Below, piece by piece: positions 53,633 to 63,519 of a stretch of 64,000 bases of DNA. The DNA is taken from the NCBI GenBank assembly GCA_963747005.1, contig CAVVDT010000008.1, forward strand, positions 1 through 64,000, given 5' to 3'. The notes below the pieces were generated by a model. The model was not told where the DNA came from. It searched no databases and saw only the letters and a program-made list of their open reading frames with translations. The stretch's first letter is position 1. Each line of letters starts with the position of its first letter. Both the position numbers and the translations under genes were made by a program. This stretch comes from CAVVDT01 sp963747005 (GTDB lineage: Bacteria; Pseudomonadota; Alphaproteobacteria; Rhizobiales; Aestuariivirgaceae).

Positions 53633-54796
53633 ATGACCACAATCGCCCACATCCCCGCCAGGCTCACGGCCTGGAACCCGAAAGCCCTCATCCCTTCGCG
53701 GCAGGTCATCAAGCGCACGGTCCTCGGCGTTGCGCTGGTCGGCCTTGTGGCCGGCGCGGGTTACTGGGGCTATGGCTACTGGACGGTGGGGCGGTATCTG
53801 GAGAGTACCGACGATGCTTATGTGAAGGCTGACTACACCACCGTGTCGCCGAAGGTCTCCGGTTACATCGCCAAGGTGCTGGTGCGAGACAACGAGCAGG
53901 TCAGGGCCGGCCAGATCCTCGCCCGCATCGATGACCGCGATTTCCGTGCAGCGCTCGATCAGGCCCGTGCCGACCGGGAGACTGCCCAGGCGGCGGTCAG
54001 CAACCTCGATGCCCAGCTCGGCCTGCAGCAGTCGATCATCGAGCAGCAGAAGGCGGCTATTGTGGCCTCGGATGCCTCGGTGAAGCTGGCCGGGCAGGAC
54101 TATGTCCGCTACCAGAAGCTTGCAAAGACCGGTTTCGGAACGCTGCAGCGCTTCCAGATCGCCGATGCGACGCTGAGCGAGAAGAAGGCCGACCGCACGC
54201 GCGATGAAGCCGCGCTGGTCGCCGCGCGCAAGAAGATCGCGGTGCTGACCACCGAGCGCGACAAGGCCAATGCCCAGCTCGACGGCGCTCGGGCCCAGGT
54301 CAAGCAGGCCGAACTCAACCTCTCCTACACGATCATCACCGCTCCGGTCGACGGTACCGTCGGTGCGCGCTCCCTCAGGGTCGGGCAGTTCGTGCAGGCC
54401 GGCACCCAGCTCATGGCGGTGGTGCCACTGGACGCGGTCTATGTGGTCGCCAACTTCAAGGAGACCCAACTCGCCAACGTGAGGAGCGGCCAGCCGGTCA
54501 ATATCTCGGTTGACAGTTTTCCGGGCGTGGCGCTGAAAGGCCATGTCGACAGCCTGTCGCCGGCTGCCGGGCTCGAGTTCGCGCTTCTGCCGCCCGACAA
54601 CGCCACCGGCAATTTCACCAAGATCGTGCAGCGCATCCCGGTGAAGATCCGCCTCGACGTCGCCCGGCTCGCCGGCCTACTGCGCCCCGGCATGTCGGTC
54701 GAGCCGACCATCGACACCAAAGCAACGGTGCTGGCCGCAGAGGCCACGGCGCATCGGGTCGCGGATGAAGGCAAGGTTCCGGGTCGCAAAGGCTGA
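53633..54796 (+). CDS. HlyD/EmrA-family membrane fusion protein
   Basis: Protein of 387 residues. One membrane helix near 35-55 (TVLGVALVGLVAGAGYWGYG) anchors it. The barrel-sandwich half motifs STDDAYVKADYTTVSPKVSG and APVDGTVGARSLRVGQFVQA flank a coiled-coil hairpin at about 110-220. It links the inner-membrane transporter to the outer envelope. It is 18 bp upstream of the EmrB-like gene. The start at 53633 follows AAGGAGCAA. Confidence 0.93.
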   Translation: MTTIAHIPARLTAWNPKALIPSRQVIKRTVLGVALVGLVAGAGYWGYGYWTVGRYLESTDDAYVKADYTTVSPKVSGYIAKVLVRDNEQVRAGQILARIDDRDFRAALDQARADRETAQAAVSNLDAQLGLQQSIIEQQKAAIVASDASVKLAGQDYVRYQKLAKTGFGTLQRFQIADATLSEKKADRTRDEAALVAARKKIAVLTTERDKANAQLDGARAQVKQAELNLSYTIITAPVDGTVGARSLRVGQFVQAGTQLMAVVPLDAVYVVANFKETQLANVRSGQPVNISVDSFPGVALKGHVDSLSPAAGLEFALLPPDNATGNFTKIVQRIPVKIRLDVARLAGLLRPGMSVEPTIDTKATVLAAEATAHRVADEGKVPGRKG

Positions 54797-54814
54797 ATTT
54801 AGCGGAAATCGCAA

Positions 54815-56458
54815 ATGGGAATGGCTGCCATGAACACGCGCAGCATCAAGAAAATCCGGACCCGGAAACTGGCACTCGTCAAGCCAGAACCGGCAGCCGC
54901 CGAGAGCGCCGAGCCGCAGGTCGGCCTGAAGGTCTGGATCGCCGTCATCGGTTCCACCCTGGGGGCCTTCATGGCCGTCCTCAACATCCAGATTGTCAAT
55001 GCCTCGCTGGCCGACATCCAGGGCGCCATCGGCGCCGGCATCGACGACGGCGGCTGGATATCGACGGCCTATCTCATCGCCGAGATCGTGGTGATCCCCT
55101 TGAGCGCCTGGCTGGCGCAGATCTTTTCGTTGCGGCGCTATCTGCTCGTCAACGCCGTCTTGTTCCTTGCCTTTTCCGCGGCTTGCGCCTTTGCCCATGA
55201 CCTTGGACAGATGATCGTCTTGAGGGCCTTTCAGGGCTTTACCGGCGGTGTCCTCATTCCCCTGGCCTTCACCATCATCATCACGTTGCTTCCCCGCTCC
55301 AAGCAGCCCATCGGCCTGGCGCTGTTCGCGCTCTCGGCCACCTTTGCCCCGGCCATCGGCCCCACCATAGGTGGGTATCTGACCGAGAACTGGGGCTGGC
55401 AGTACATCTTCTACGTCAACCTGGTGCCCGGTGCCGTGATGCTTGCCATGCTGTGGTTCTCGCTCGAGCCGGCGCCGATGCAGCTGTCACTGCTCAAGAA
55501 GGGCGATTGGCCCGGTATCGTCAGCATGGCCATCGGCCTTGCCGCCCTGCAGACGGTGCTGGAGGAAGGCAACAAGGACGACTGGTTCGGGTCGGTGTTC
55601 ATCGTCCGCCTGTCGGTCATCGCGGCCGTTGCGCTCACCGCCTTCATCGCCATCGAGTTGACGTCGAAGCGCCCACTGCTCGACCTGAAGCTCCTCGTGC
55701 AGCGCAATTTCGGCTTCGGCATCATCGCCAACTTCCTGCTCGGCACTGCCCTCTATGGCTCTGTCTTCATTCTGCCGGTCTATCTGGCGCGTGTGCAGGG
55801 CTACAATGCCGAGCAGATCGGTGCCGTGGTGGCATGGACCGGACTGCCGCAGCTAGTCCTCATCCCGCTGGTGCCGCGGCTGATGCAGCGTTTCGATGCG
55901 CGCCTCGTCATAGGCGTCGGCTTTGCCCTGTTTGCCGTCAGCAACTTCATGAACATCTCCATGACCCCGGTGTATGCCGCCGACCAGCTGTTCATGCCCA
56001 ACATCGTCCGCGCCATCGGCCAGGCGCTGGTGCTGGCACCGCTCTCGGCCATTGCCACCGCCGGCATCGCAAGGGCAAGCGCCGGCTCGGCGTCTGCCCT
56101 CTTCAACATGATGCGCAATCTCGGCGGCGCCGTCGGCATTGCGCTTCTGGAGACGTTTCTCACCCGGCGCGAGCAGTTCCATTCCAACGTGCTCACCCAG
56201 TCGGTATCGCTGTTCGACGAGGCCACCCGCACCCGCATCGACCACCTCACCGCCTATTTCCTGGCGCACGGCATCAGTGACCGCGCCGCGGCCTGGCACA
56301 AGGCCGTGGTGGCCATCGGCCATGGCATTCGCCAGCAGGCCTACATCATGGCCTTCAGCGACACCTTCTACCTGCTCGGCGCCGCCCTCGTCGTCGCCCT
56401 CATCGCCAGCATGTTGCTGAAGAAGCCCGATCATCTCACGGCCGGCGGCGCCCATTGA
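54815..56458 (+). CDS. DHA2 family MFS drug efflux transporter (EmrB-like)
   Basis: Protein of 547 residues with 14 predicted membrane segments. DHA2 motifs are visible: VIGSTLGAFMAVLNIQIVN in helix 1, GWISTAYLIAEIVVIPLSAW in helix 2, RAFQGFTGGVLIPLAFT, and LSATFAPAIGPTIGGYLTEN (motif C). It should export hydrophobic compounds using the proton gradient. It is translated after the fusion protein in one operon. Several close ATGs near the 5' end leave the exact start open (54815 or 54830). Confidence 0.93.
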   Translation: MGMAAMNTRSIKKIRTRKLALVKPEPAAAESAEPQVGLKVWIAVIGSTLGAFMAVLNIQIVNASLADIQGAIGAGIDDGGWISTAYLIAEIVVIPLSAWLAQIFSLRRYLLVNAVLFLAFSAACAFAHDLGQMIVLRAFQGFTGGVLIPLAFTIIITLLPRSKQPIGLALFALSATFAPAIGPTIGGYLTENWGWQYIFYVNLVPGAVMLAMLWFSLEPAPMQLSLLKKGDWPGIVSMAIGLAALQTVLEEGNKDDWFGSVFIVRLSVIAAVALTAFIAIELTSKRPLLDLKLLVQRNFGFGIIANFLLGTALYGSVFILPVYLARVQGYNAEQIGAVVAWTGLPQLVLIPLVPRLMQRFDARLVIGVGFALFAVSNFMNISMTPVYAADQLFMPNIVRAIGQALVLAPLSAIATAGIARASAGSASALFNMMRNLGGAVGIALLETFLTRREQFHSNVLTQSVSLFDEATRTRIDHLTAYFLAHGISDRAAAWHKAVVAIGHGIRQQAYIMAFSDTFYLLGAALVVALIASMLLKKPDHLTAGGAH

Positions 56459-56495
56459 GCACCGTCCGCCACAACCCCCGAAGGAGGACCATGAA

Positions 56496-56963
56496 ATGAC
56501 ACTCAGACTGAACAGCTACAAGGCATCGCCCGAAGGCATGAAGCAGCTTGTCGCCATGGAGGAGTACCTCCACAGCTCCGGCCTCGAACAATCGCTCATC
56601 GAGCTGGTGAAGATCCGCGCCTCGCAGCTCAACGGCTGCGCCTTTTGCCTCCACATGCACACCCGCGATGCCCGCGCCGCCGGCGAGACGGAGGAACGCA
56701 TCTATCTGCTCGATGCATGGCGCGAGTCCTCGTATTACAGCGAGCGCGAACGCGCCGCGCTGGCCTGGACCGAGGCGCTGACGCTGATCTCCCAGACCCA
56801 CGCCCCCGATGACGTTTACGAGCAAGTGCGGGCCCAGTTCGACGACAAGTCGCTGGTCGACCTCACGCTCCTCATCACCGCCATCAACACCTGGAACCGC
56901 ATAGCCATCGGCTTCCGCGCTCCGCATCCAGCGGCGGCGAAGACGGCGTATGCGGCCGAGTGA
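56496..56963 (+). CDS. Carboxymuconolactone decarboxylase family protein (AhpD-like)
   Basis: Protein of 155 residues. The AhpD-type active-site motif CAFCLHMHTRDAR (Cys-x2-Cys with nearby His) is present near residue 47, followed by YYSERERAALAWTEALTLI. Such proteins act as alkylhydroperoxidases or peroxiredoxin partners. AAGGAGG is 10 bases upstream of the start. It follows the efflux pair by 37 bp and may belong to the same operon under LysR control. Confidence 0.92.
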   Translation: MTLRLNSYKASPEGMKQLVAMEEYLHSSGLEQSLIELVKIRASQLNGCAFCLHMHTRDARAAGETEERIYLLDAWRESSYYSERERAALAWTEALTLISQTHAPDDVYEQVRAQFDDKSLVDLTLLITAINTWNRIAIGFRAPHPAAAKTAYAAE

Positions 56964-56976
56964 GGAGGGCGAAAGC

Positions 56977-58206
56977 ATGACGAGAAAGCCAACAGACACC
57001 GGCAGCCCGGTGGGTTCGCCGGCCGTCGTCGGCATCATCGAGTGGCTCAGCGGCAATGAATGCCACGAGCTTGACGATGCCGGCCTCATCGCCGGGCTTG
57101 GGCAGCGCCTTCGCGCCGCGGGCCTGCCCATTGACCGCTTGACGCTGCATCTGCGCACCCTGCACCCGGAGATTGTTGGCCGCTCGGTCGCCTGGTCGCC
57201 GGGCGAGCCGGTGGAGACTCGCGACCGCGAGCACGGGATGGTGACGGACCCGGTGTTCATCGGCAGCCCCTTGCACCGGGTATTCGAGGCGCACGAACCG
57301 GTGATCGTGCGCACTGACGATCCGAGAGGACCCACCTGGACCCAACTCGATGTGTTCCAGAACCGCGGTCTGGTGGAACTGATGATGGTGCCCCTGCGCA
57401 ACAGCGACGGTCCGGTGAGCGCTGCCAGTTTCTGCACGGCGCGGCCGGGCGGCTTCACCGCCTCAGAGCACGCGGCACTGGCGCGCATCGTTCCGGCACT
57501 GCGCAACGCCTGCGAGCTGCGCATCCTGCGCCGTATCGAGCTGACGCTGCTCGATACCTATGTCGGCTCGACCACGGCGCAACGCATTCTCGCCGGCCAT
57601 ATCCGGCGCGGGGAAACCGAGAGCCTGGAAGCCGCACTCCTCTTGTGTGACCTGCGCTGGTTCACCGAGATATCCAATACTCTGCCGCCCGAGCGCGTAC
57701 TGGAGCTGCTCGATCGCTATTTCGACCGTGTCGTCCCGCCGATCATCGCAGCCGGCGGCGAAGTGCTGAAGTTCATGGGCGATGCGGTCCTCGCCTTCTT
57801 CCATCATGACGATGCCCGGGCGGCCTGCGCGGCAGCCCTCGAGGGCGCATGCGGCGCTCTGGAAGCGCTCGCGGACGAGCCCGAGCTGCATGCCGGCATC
57901 GCGCTTCACTACGGCACAGTCAGCTACGGCAATATCGGTTCCGGCCACCGCCTCGACTTCACTCTCATCGGCCCGGATGTCAATCTCGTCAGCCGCATCC
58001 AGGGCGTGTGCAGCGCAACCGGCCAGCCACTCCTGATGTCCGCCGATTTCGCAAATTTGCTTGATAGCGGCCGGACGACTTCGGCCGGCTGTCACAATCT
58101 GCGCGGCTTCGCCGAGCCCGTCGAGCTCCATCATCTTGTCCAGCCGACTCCCGTTCACAAGCATGACACCGAACAAGCCAGCAAGCGCCTCGTTGCGGTC
58201 GGGTAG
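56977..58206 (+). CDS. Class III adenylate/guanylate cyclase
   Basis: Protein of 409 residues. The N-terminal 190 residues look like a GAF-type sensor region (TRDREHGMVTDPVFIGSPLH, VELMMVPLRNSDGP). The cyclase domain at about 215-390 contains the metal Asp in LLLCDLRWFTEISNTLP, GGEVLKFMGDAVLAFF, and GSGHRLDFTLIGPDVNLVSR, where the substrate-binding and transition-state residues lie. It makes cAMP (or cGMP). GAGGAGGG precedes the start at 56977. The overlap with the upstream gene is avoided by this start. Confidence 0.92.
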   Translation: MTRKPTDTGSPVGSPAVVGIIEWLSGNECHELDDAGLIAGLGQRLRAAGLPIDRLTLHLRTLHPEIVGRSVAWSPGEPVETRDREHGMVTDPVFIGSPLHRVFEAHEPVIVRTDDPRGPTWTQLDVFQNRGLVELMMVPLRNSDGPVSAASFCTARPGGFTASEHAALARIVPALRNACELRILRRIELTLLDTYVGSTTAQRILAGHIRRGETESLEAALLLCDLRWFTEISNTLPPERVLELLDRYFDRVVPPIIAAGGEVLKFMGDAVLAFFHHDDARAACAAALEGACGALEALADEPELHAGIALHYGTVSYGNIGSGHRLDFTLIGPDVNLVSRIQGVCSATGQPLLMSADFANLLDSGRTTSAGCHNLRGFAEPVELHHLVQPTPVHKHDTEQASKRLVAVG

Positions 58207-58601
58207 GCAGAATGCCGGCTCATGCCAGACCAAGAAGATCAACGCGCACAGCCATCTGTGGTCGTGCGGGCAGCTATCGAACGGGCGCGATCATCCTTTC
58301 GCGATTGCTGCCGCTTTGCCCTCGAACCGATTGGTAAAACCACATGGGTGCACTTGCAGGGCACCGCTTTGTGTCGGCCTCTTGCCCTTGTCATCCTTGA
58401 TGCCCACCTCCCAGGCAGCCGATCGGCGGCTTGTGATCAGCATATTGCCGCTCCTCGTCGGTCGATGGGCTGCCTGGTATGGGGGTCTTTGCCGATCCCG
58501 GTTTCGTGTGGCCCGAGACCGGCGAGAGTGGGTGCGGGGCATCGTGGATTCTTGCAGCCGAGGCCTTTGTCCGTCAGCCGGGCGAGTGACGCATTGTGCC
58601 G
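58207..58601. other. Intergenic region downstream of the cyclase
   Basis: No supported gene. Overlapping open frames here have no ribosome site and no recognisable product; nothing else noted. Confidence 0.4.
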
Positions 58602-59042
58602 TTAGTCGTTGCGGAACAGCCCGTATCTCTGGCAGCGCCTGAGATGTTCCGACACGCACAGCCGCTCTGCTGCCGGACATACGGCCGATTCTGTCCTCGA
58701 GGCGGGGCCGGTGACGTAGTGTTTCTGATTGGAGGCATCGAAGCCAAAATAGCGACAATAGTAATGGAGATCGTATGCACTCGCCTCGCGCACAACATGC
58801 TTACCCAAAAATCGGTACGGCAGATCGACGGCAAACGGCAGCCGATCACTCTTTCCCGGGGCAGATGCGATCTTGGGGGCCGGCAAGACAACATCTTGTG
58901 CCGTCGCGCCGGCCACCGAAACGATAGCCGGCCGAGCAGCCATCACGCTACCATAGCAGGCGAACAAACCGGCGCCGGCAGCGATGAGACCCATGGCGAT
59001 GTGCATCGGCGTGAGCGAGAATTTCGAGTTACGCGGTGTCAT
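58602..59042 (-). CDS. Hypothetical membrane-anchored or exported protein
   Basis: Protein of 146 residues. One hydrophobic segment near the N-terminus (MHIAMGLIAAGAGLFACYGS) could be a signal anchor. The rest has paired cysteines (YYCRYFG, VCPAAERLCV, RRCQRY), suggesting an oxidising compartment. A perfect AAGGAG lies 9 bases upstream of the start at 59042, which is the main support for calling it. No family recognised. Confidence 0.68.
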   Translation of the reverse strand: MTPRNSKFSLTPMHIAMGLIAAGAGLFACYGSVMAARPAIVSVAGATAQDVVLPAPKIASAPGKSDRLPFAVDLPYRFLGKHVVREASAYDLHYYCRYFGFDASNQKHYVTGPASRTESAVCPAAERLCVSEHLRRCQRYGLFRND

Positions 59043-59368
59043 GGTAGAAATCTCCTTCTATCTGATGTTACGCGCCTGCGGTCGCCGAAATCGGGTGCAA
59101 GGACAAAAATAACTCATCGCCGCAAGTCACCATGTGCCCAGCACTCACTTAATGCTTTGACCAGGCCAGTGCGTTCTATTTCATGTCTAATTGATTTTAA
59201 TTCTATAAGACCATGGTATTTCCAATAAATACCATGGTCTTATGAACTGAGCTTCAATTAGCTGCCATGTTAGCTCACTGATCGGTTGTGGGTGATCATT
59301 TTTATATAGATTCTCTCTGGCACTTATGTGACCTGAGGGAGGATGTAGGTGAGTTGCCTGGCAGGCGA
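59043..59368. other. AT-rich intergenic region with a long palindrome
   Basis: Markedly AT-richer than the neighbours (59100-59330). It holds the palindrome at 59205-59243 and the promoters of two divergent small membrane-protein genes. No gene seen. Confidence 0.5.
59205..59243. promoter_or_regulatory. Perfect 17-bp inverted repeat with 5-nt spacer
   Basis: ATAAGACCATGGTATTT (59205-59221) and AAATACCATGGTCTTAT (59227-59243) are exact complements around CCAAT. There is no T-run, so a terminator is less likely than a binding site or a cruciform. Confidence 0.8.
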
Positions 59369-59779
59369 ATGAATATGAGTGATCAACTCAAGAATAGAGA
59401 GTTCTCGAAGATGCCCAACCCGATTTTGAAGAACTTCCTCACCGAGGCAACAGTTCACATCGCGAGGATTGCCCCGTGGGCAGTCGAGGAAGGCAAGTTT
59501 TCCTGGACGGCGCGCTTTGTGGCGATGTGCCTAGCCGGACTTCTGGTGCCCGTTGGCCTGCTCAGCAGCTGGCTTGCACTCGACGATGTTGGTAGCGAGG
59601 GTTCGGTGGGCGCCGCGGCTGTGGTGGCGCTCTTCGGCATGATTGTCGTTGGCGTCGGCCTCATGGGTCTCATATTCTATAGCAACCGCAGCGGACTGGA
59701 TGACAGCATTTACGACGCTCACATCGTCAGTGCCGATGAAGATGACAACGAGACCGACACCGGGATTCGTATGTCATGA
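59369..59779 (+). CDS. Small membrane protein, unknown function
   Basis: About 136 residues. Two hydrophobic helices, FVAMCLAGLLVPVGLLSSWL and VGAAAVVALFGMIVVGVGLMG, and an acidic C-terminal tail rich in Asp and Glu. The start is uncertain: ATG 59369 or 59375, or a GTG at 59288 that would add an unusual N-terminal extension. No family recognised. Confidence 0.62.
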   Translation: MNMSDQLKNREFSKMPNPILKNFLTEATVHIARIAPWAVEEGKFSWTARFVAMCLAGLLVPVGLLSSWLALDDVGSEGSVGAAAVVALFGMIVVGVGLMGLIFYSNRSGLDDSIYDAHIVSADEDDNETDTGIRMS

Positions 59780-59953
59780 GATCACTCTCGCGGAGCCACC
59801 AAACATGCGGTCCGGCCGACCTAACAAGTTGGCCGAGCATGGAGTGCGGAAGAACCGCATCTCAGGGCGCCGCAGTCCTTTCCACCCCGCTGTTTCCACT
59901 GCCGCCTGGGATGCGTGCAGGCTGACCAACAAGTCCACGCTGGAGGCCCGCTC

Positions 59954-61333
59954 ATGGGACAAAAATTCGACGCTGTAATCATCGGTACCGGCCAGGCCGG
60001 ACCGCCGCTGGCCGCCCGGCTGGCCGCGCAAGGCATGAAGACCGCCATCATCGAACGCAAGTTGTTCGGCGGCACATGTGTCAATGTCGGCTGCACCCCG
60101 ACCAAGGCGCTGGTCGCAAGCGCGCGAGCCGCCCACGTCGCCCGGCGCGGCGCAGACTTCGGGCTCGTCATCGATGCGCCCGTCAAGGTCGACATGAAAC
60201 GGGTCAAGGCACGCAAGGACGCCGTGGTTCGGCAGTCCAACGAGGGCGTCACCAATTGGCTCCGAAACATGGATAATCTGACGGTTTACGAGGGTCATGG
60301 GCGGCTGGAGGGCGCCCGATCGGTGCGCGTAAATGGGGACCTGCTCGAGGCCGAGCGGATCTTCATCAACGTCGGCGCGCGGGCCGTGGTTCCCGATCTA
60401 CCGGGTCTTGGTCAAGTCGACTACCTGACCAACTCCGACATGCTGGAGGTCGATTTCCTGCCCGAGCACCTGGTGATCATTGGCGGCAGCTATATTGGCC
60501 TCGAGTTCGCCCAGATGTATCGCCGCTTCGGCAGCAGGGTGACCGTCATCGAGATGGCGGACCGGTTGATTGCGCGCGAGGACGAAGATGTCTCGCTGGC
60601 CATTCGCAGCATCCTCGAGGCCGAGGGTGTCGAATTCAGATTGAAGGCCGAATGCATATCATTGGAGAACAGGAATGGAGGCGTGAGAGCCCGCGTCAGT
60701 TGCGACGACGGCGTGCCGCAAGTGGACGGCAGCCACTTGCTGCTGGCGGTCGGGCGGCGGCCGAACACCGACGATCTCGGCCTCGACACGGCAGGGATCA
60801 AGATTGACGCCCGCGGGTTCATCGTCGTGGACGATGAGCTATCAACCAATGTGCCGGGCGTTTGGGCACTCGGTGACTGCAATGGTCGCGGCGCCTTTAC
60901 GCATACCTCATATAACGACTATGAGATCGTCGCCGCCAACCTGCTCGACGGCGATCGGCGCAGACTGGGCGACCGGATCGACTGCTATGGGCTGTTCATC
61001 GACCCGCCGCTCGGGCGCGTTGGAATGACCGAGCGGCAGGCACGCGCTGCGGCGCGTGAAGTCCGCATCGGTCATATGCCGATGACGCACGTGGGACGCG
61101 CCCGGGAGCGCAGCGAAACCCAGGGCTTCATGAAGATCCTGGTCGATGCAAGAACAGGCCGAATCCTCGGAGCCGCAATCCTCGGGGTTGGCGGTGATGA
61201 GGCTGTTCACGGCATCCTCGACGTCATGTATGCCGGCGCGCCATTTACGACGATTGCGCGGGCTGTGCACATCCATCCGACCGTGAGCGAGTTGATCCCT
61301 ACCATGCTGGGTGATCTCCAGCCGCTGGAATGA
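59954..61333 (+). CDS. FAD-dependent pyridine nucleotide-disulfide oxidoreductase (mercuric reductase-like)
   Basis: Protein of 459 residues. FAD motif IIGTGQAGPPLAARLA, redox-active disulfide GGTCVNVGCTPTKALVAS, NAD motif IIGGSYIGLEFAQMYRRFG, the GDCNGRGAFTH FAD-contact segment, and the C-terminal AVHIHPTVSELIPTML are all present. It lacks an N-terminal heavy-metal-associated domain and the C-terminal cysteine pair of true MerA, so a general disulfide or mercuric-type reductase is the safer label. The start at 59954 has TGGAGG 7 bases upstream. Confidence 0.92.
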   Translation: MGQKFDAVIIGTGQAGPPLAARLAAQGMKTAIIERKLFGGTCVNVGCTPTKALVASARAAHVARRGADFGLVIDAPVKVDMKRVKARKDAVVRQSNEGVTNWLRNMDNLTVYEGHGRLEGARSVRVNGDLLEAERIFINVGARAVVPDLPGLGQVDYLTNSDMLEVDFLPEHLVIIGGSYIGLEFAQMYRRFGSRVTVIEMADRLIAREDEDVSLAIRSILEAEGVEFRLKAECISLENRNGGVRARVSCDDGVPQVDGSHLLLAVGRRPNTDDLGLDTAGIKIDARGFIVVDDELSTNVPGVWALGDCNGRGAFTHTSYNDYEIVAANLLDGDRRRLGDRIDCYGLFIDPPLGRVGMTERQARAAAREVRIGHMPMTHVGRARERSETQGFMKILVDARTGRILGAAILGVGGDEAVHGILDVMYAGAPFTTIARAVHIHPTVSELIPTMLGDLQPLE

Positions 61334-61600
61334 GCCGTCGGCACCCGTTCGAGACCGTTGTGGCCTCCAGGCCAGACAAGGATCGCGACGTTGATGAAGT
61401 GCTGTTTCCACAGGCAAGAGTTGTTGAAGGGCTACCGGGGCGTATTGCGACGGTCGGCGGGTGCGATGACACTTTCCTCACTTGTGTTTCAACAGCGGGC
61501 GCATCGGGTGGTCGTTCACCATGACGCGCTGGCGACAGAGGATCGGCGGAGGGGCTCGCCCAAATCTCCGAAGCCGTCCTGGATTTGAGTCCTCGCAACA

Positions 61601-63501
61601 ATGACGAAAAGGGGCGTCTCGTTCGCCATGCAAGCCAAGCTGCAACGACAGGTGGATCGGTCACGAGATCACGTACGCGATGGCAACGCGCGGACCGGGG
61701 TCAAGACGCTAGTCATCTACGGCGACTATCTCTGTCCTTACTGCCGGCGTTTACGCTTTGTCGTTGCGCAGCTCAGACAGACGCTGGGCGAGCAATTCGC
61801 CTATGTGTTTCGCCACTTTCCCAACGAAGCTGTGCATCCCGGCGCGAGCTACCTGGCGCGTGTCGCGGAGGCAGCCGGCAAGCAAGGCAGGCTCTGGGAC
61901 ATGCACGACTGGCTCTACGAACAGGAGCCGCCGCTGACCGAGGAGCAGGTTAGCGGATTCGCGCGCGAACTCGGCCTCGACATGGCGCAACTGCAGCGTG
62001 ATCTGGACAGCGACGAGATCAAGGCACGGGTCGAGCAAGACCTCGCTGACGGCAGGCGCAATGGCGTGACCGGCACGCCGGCGCTCTTCATCAACGGCAT
62101 GCGATACGACGGTGCCTGGGATTTCCACTCGATGCTCGAAGCCCTCGAGTTGCCCGTCGCATCGCGACTGCAGCATTCGGCGCGAGCCTTCGCCAATCTG
62201 CCGGCATCGGGTGGCCTTGTCCTGCTACTGGCGGCAGTGGCCGCATTGGTGTGCATGAACACACCGCTGGCTCCACTGTATCGGCACTTCATCGACTCCC
62301 CCTTCGGCATCGGCCCCCCTGGCACTATTCTCTCCATGAGCGTCGGGGCCTGGTTCTCGGAGGGCCTGCTGGCGATCTTTTTTCTGCTTGTCGGGCTGGA
62401 AATCCGACGCGAAATGACGGTGGGCGAGCTTTCCGACCCGCGCGCCGCGATCTTGCCCGTTTTTGCCGCTGTCGGCGGCGTGCTGGTGCCGGCGGCCATC
62501 TATTTCAGTTTGAACAGTGGACCGGCGGCGCAAGGCTGGTCGGTCCCGACGGCCACGGACATCGCCTTCACGCTCGGAATTCTTGCGCTTCTCGGACCGC
62601 GAGTGTCGCCCAGCCTTCGCGTGTTCGTCGCAGCGCTGGCGGTCACCGACGACGTTCTTTCAGTGCTGACGCTGGCCATCTTCTACCCACGGAATTTCTT
62701 GCCAATATGGCTGCTCGCGAGCGGGCTGGCAGTTGCGGTGCTTTTCGCGTTCAATCGTTGGCGCGTCTATTCAACGTGGGCATATCTCGTCGTCACCGTC
62801 GCGCTTTGGCTCTCGTTGCATGCGGCCGGCGTGCATGGCGCGCTTGCCGGCATCGTGCTCGCTGCATTCCTGCCTACGTTACCTGCGCCGGCGGTTGCGC
62901 AATTGCTGGCGCAGGCCGCAACTGCGCTGTCGGCGCTCGAAACTGCCGAGAACGATGCAAGGCGTTCCGGATCCGAAGCCGTCCGCATCGCCGAGGAACC
63001 GCTGTGGGATTGGGCGAGCCGAAATCTGTCCGCGGCGAGCGAACGGCTATTGTCTCCGGCCGACCGCATCGAGCGCGCAGTCTCGCCGTGGAGCACCTAT
63101 TTCATCCTGCCACTATTTGCGTTTTCGGCGACGGGTGTCAGCCTGCATCTCGATCTCTCGGCGCCGGGTGCCGGGAGGATCCTTGTCGGCGTCATACTCG
63201 GCCTGGTGATCGGCAAGCCGCTTGGCATATCGCTTGCCTCGTTGTTTGCCGTCAGATCGGGTATCGCACGCAGGCCGGTCGACGTAACGATATGGAGCTT
63301 CCTTGGCGCGGCATGTCTATGCGGAGTCGGCGACACAGTGGCGCTGCTCCTGGCCGACCAGGCTTTCCTGAAGGTGACTACGCCGCACTCGCCAAGATCG
63401 GCGTGTTGACGGGCTCGGTGCTCGCCGCCGTTTTGGGCGCCGCAATCATCGTGACGAACCCGTCATCCGCTGCCAGGGGAATATTGATACACCCTGATTG
63501 A
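61601..63501 (+). CDS. nhaA: DsbA-like thioredoxin fused to NhaA Na+/H+ antiporter (one-base frameshift near 63365)
   Basis: The N-terminal 170 residues are a DsbA-type domain (YGDYLCPYCRRLRF with CPYC active site, GTPALFINGMRYDGAWDFHS). The rest is NhaA: 12-helix antiporter with GWSVPTATDIAFTLGILALL and the ion-binding aspartates in VAALAVTDDVLSVL. It exchanges sodium for protons at the inner membrane. The main frame stops at 63409 after running into unrelated residues; a one-base shift at the GCTTTCC run (three Ts, 63364-63366) restores ADQAFPEGDYAALAKIGVLT up to a stop at 63501. The remnant at 3.1 kb has four Ts there, in frame. Start 61601 or 61628. Confidence 0.88.
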
Positions 63502-63519
63502 ATCCTGTCCGTCGTCATA

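Noticed and set aside
52347..53636. 429-codon plus-strand ORF
   Set aside because: Apart from its 16-codon regulator-like beginning at 52452 it is the antisense shadow of the LysR gene.
59205..59243. Rho-independent terminator
   Set aside because: The stem is AT-rich without a GC core and has no following T-run, and it lies between divergent rather than convergent genes.
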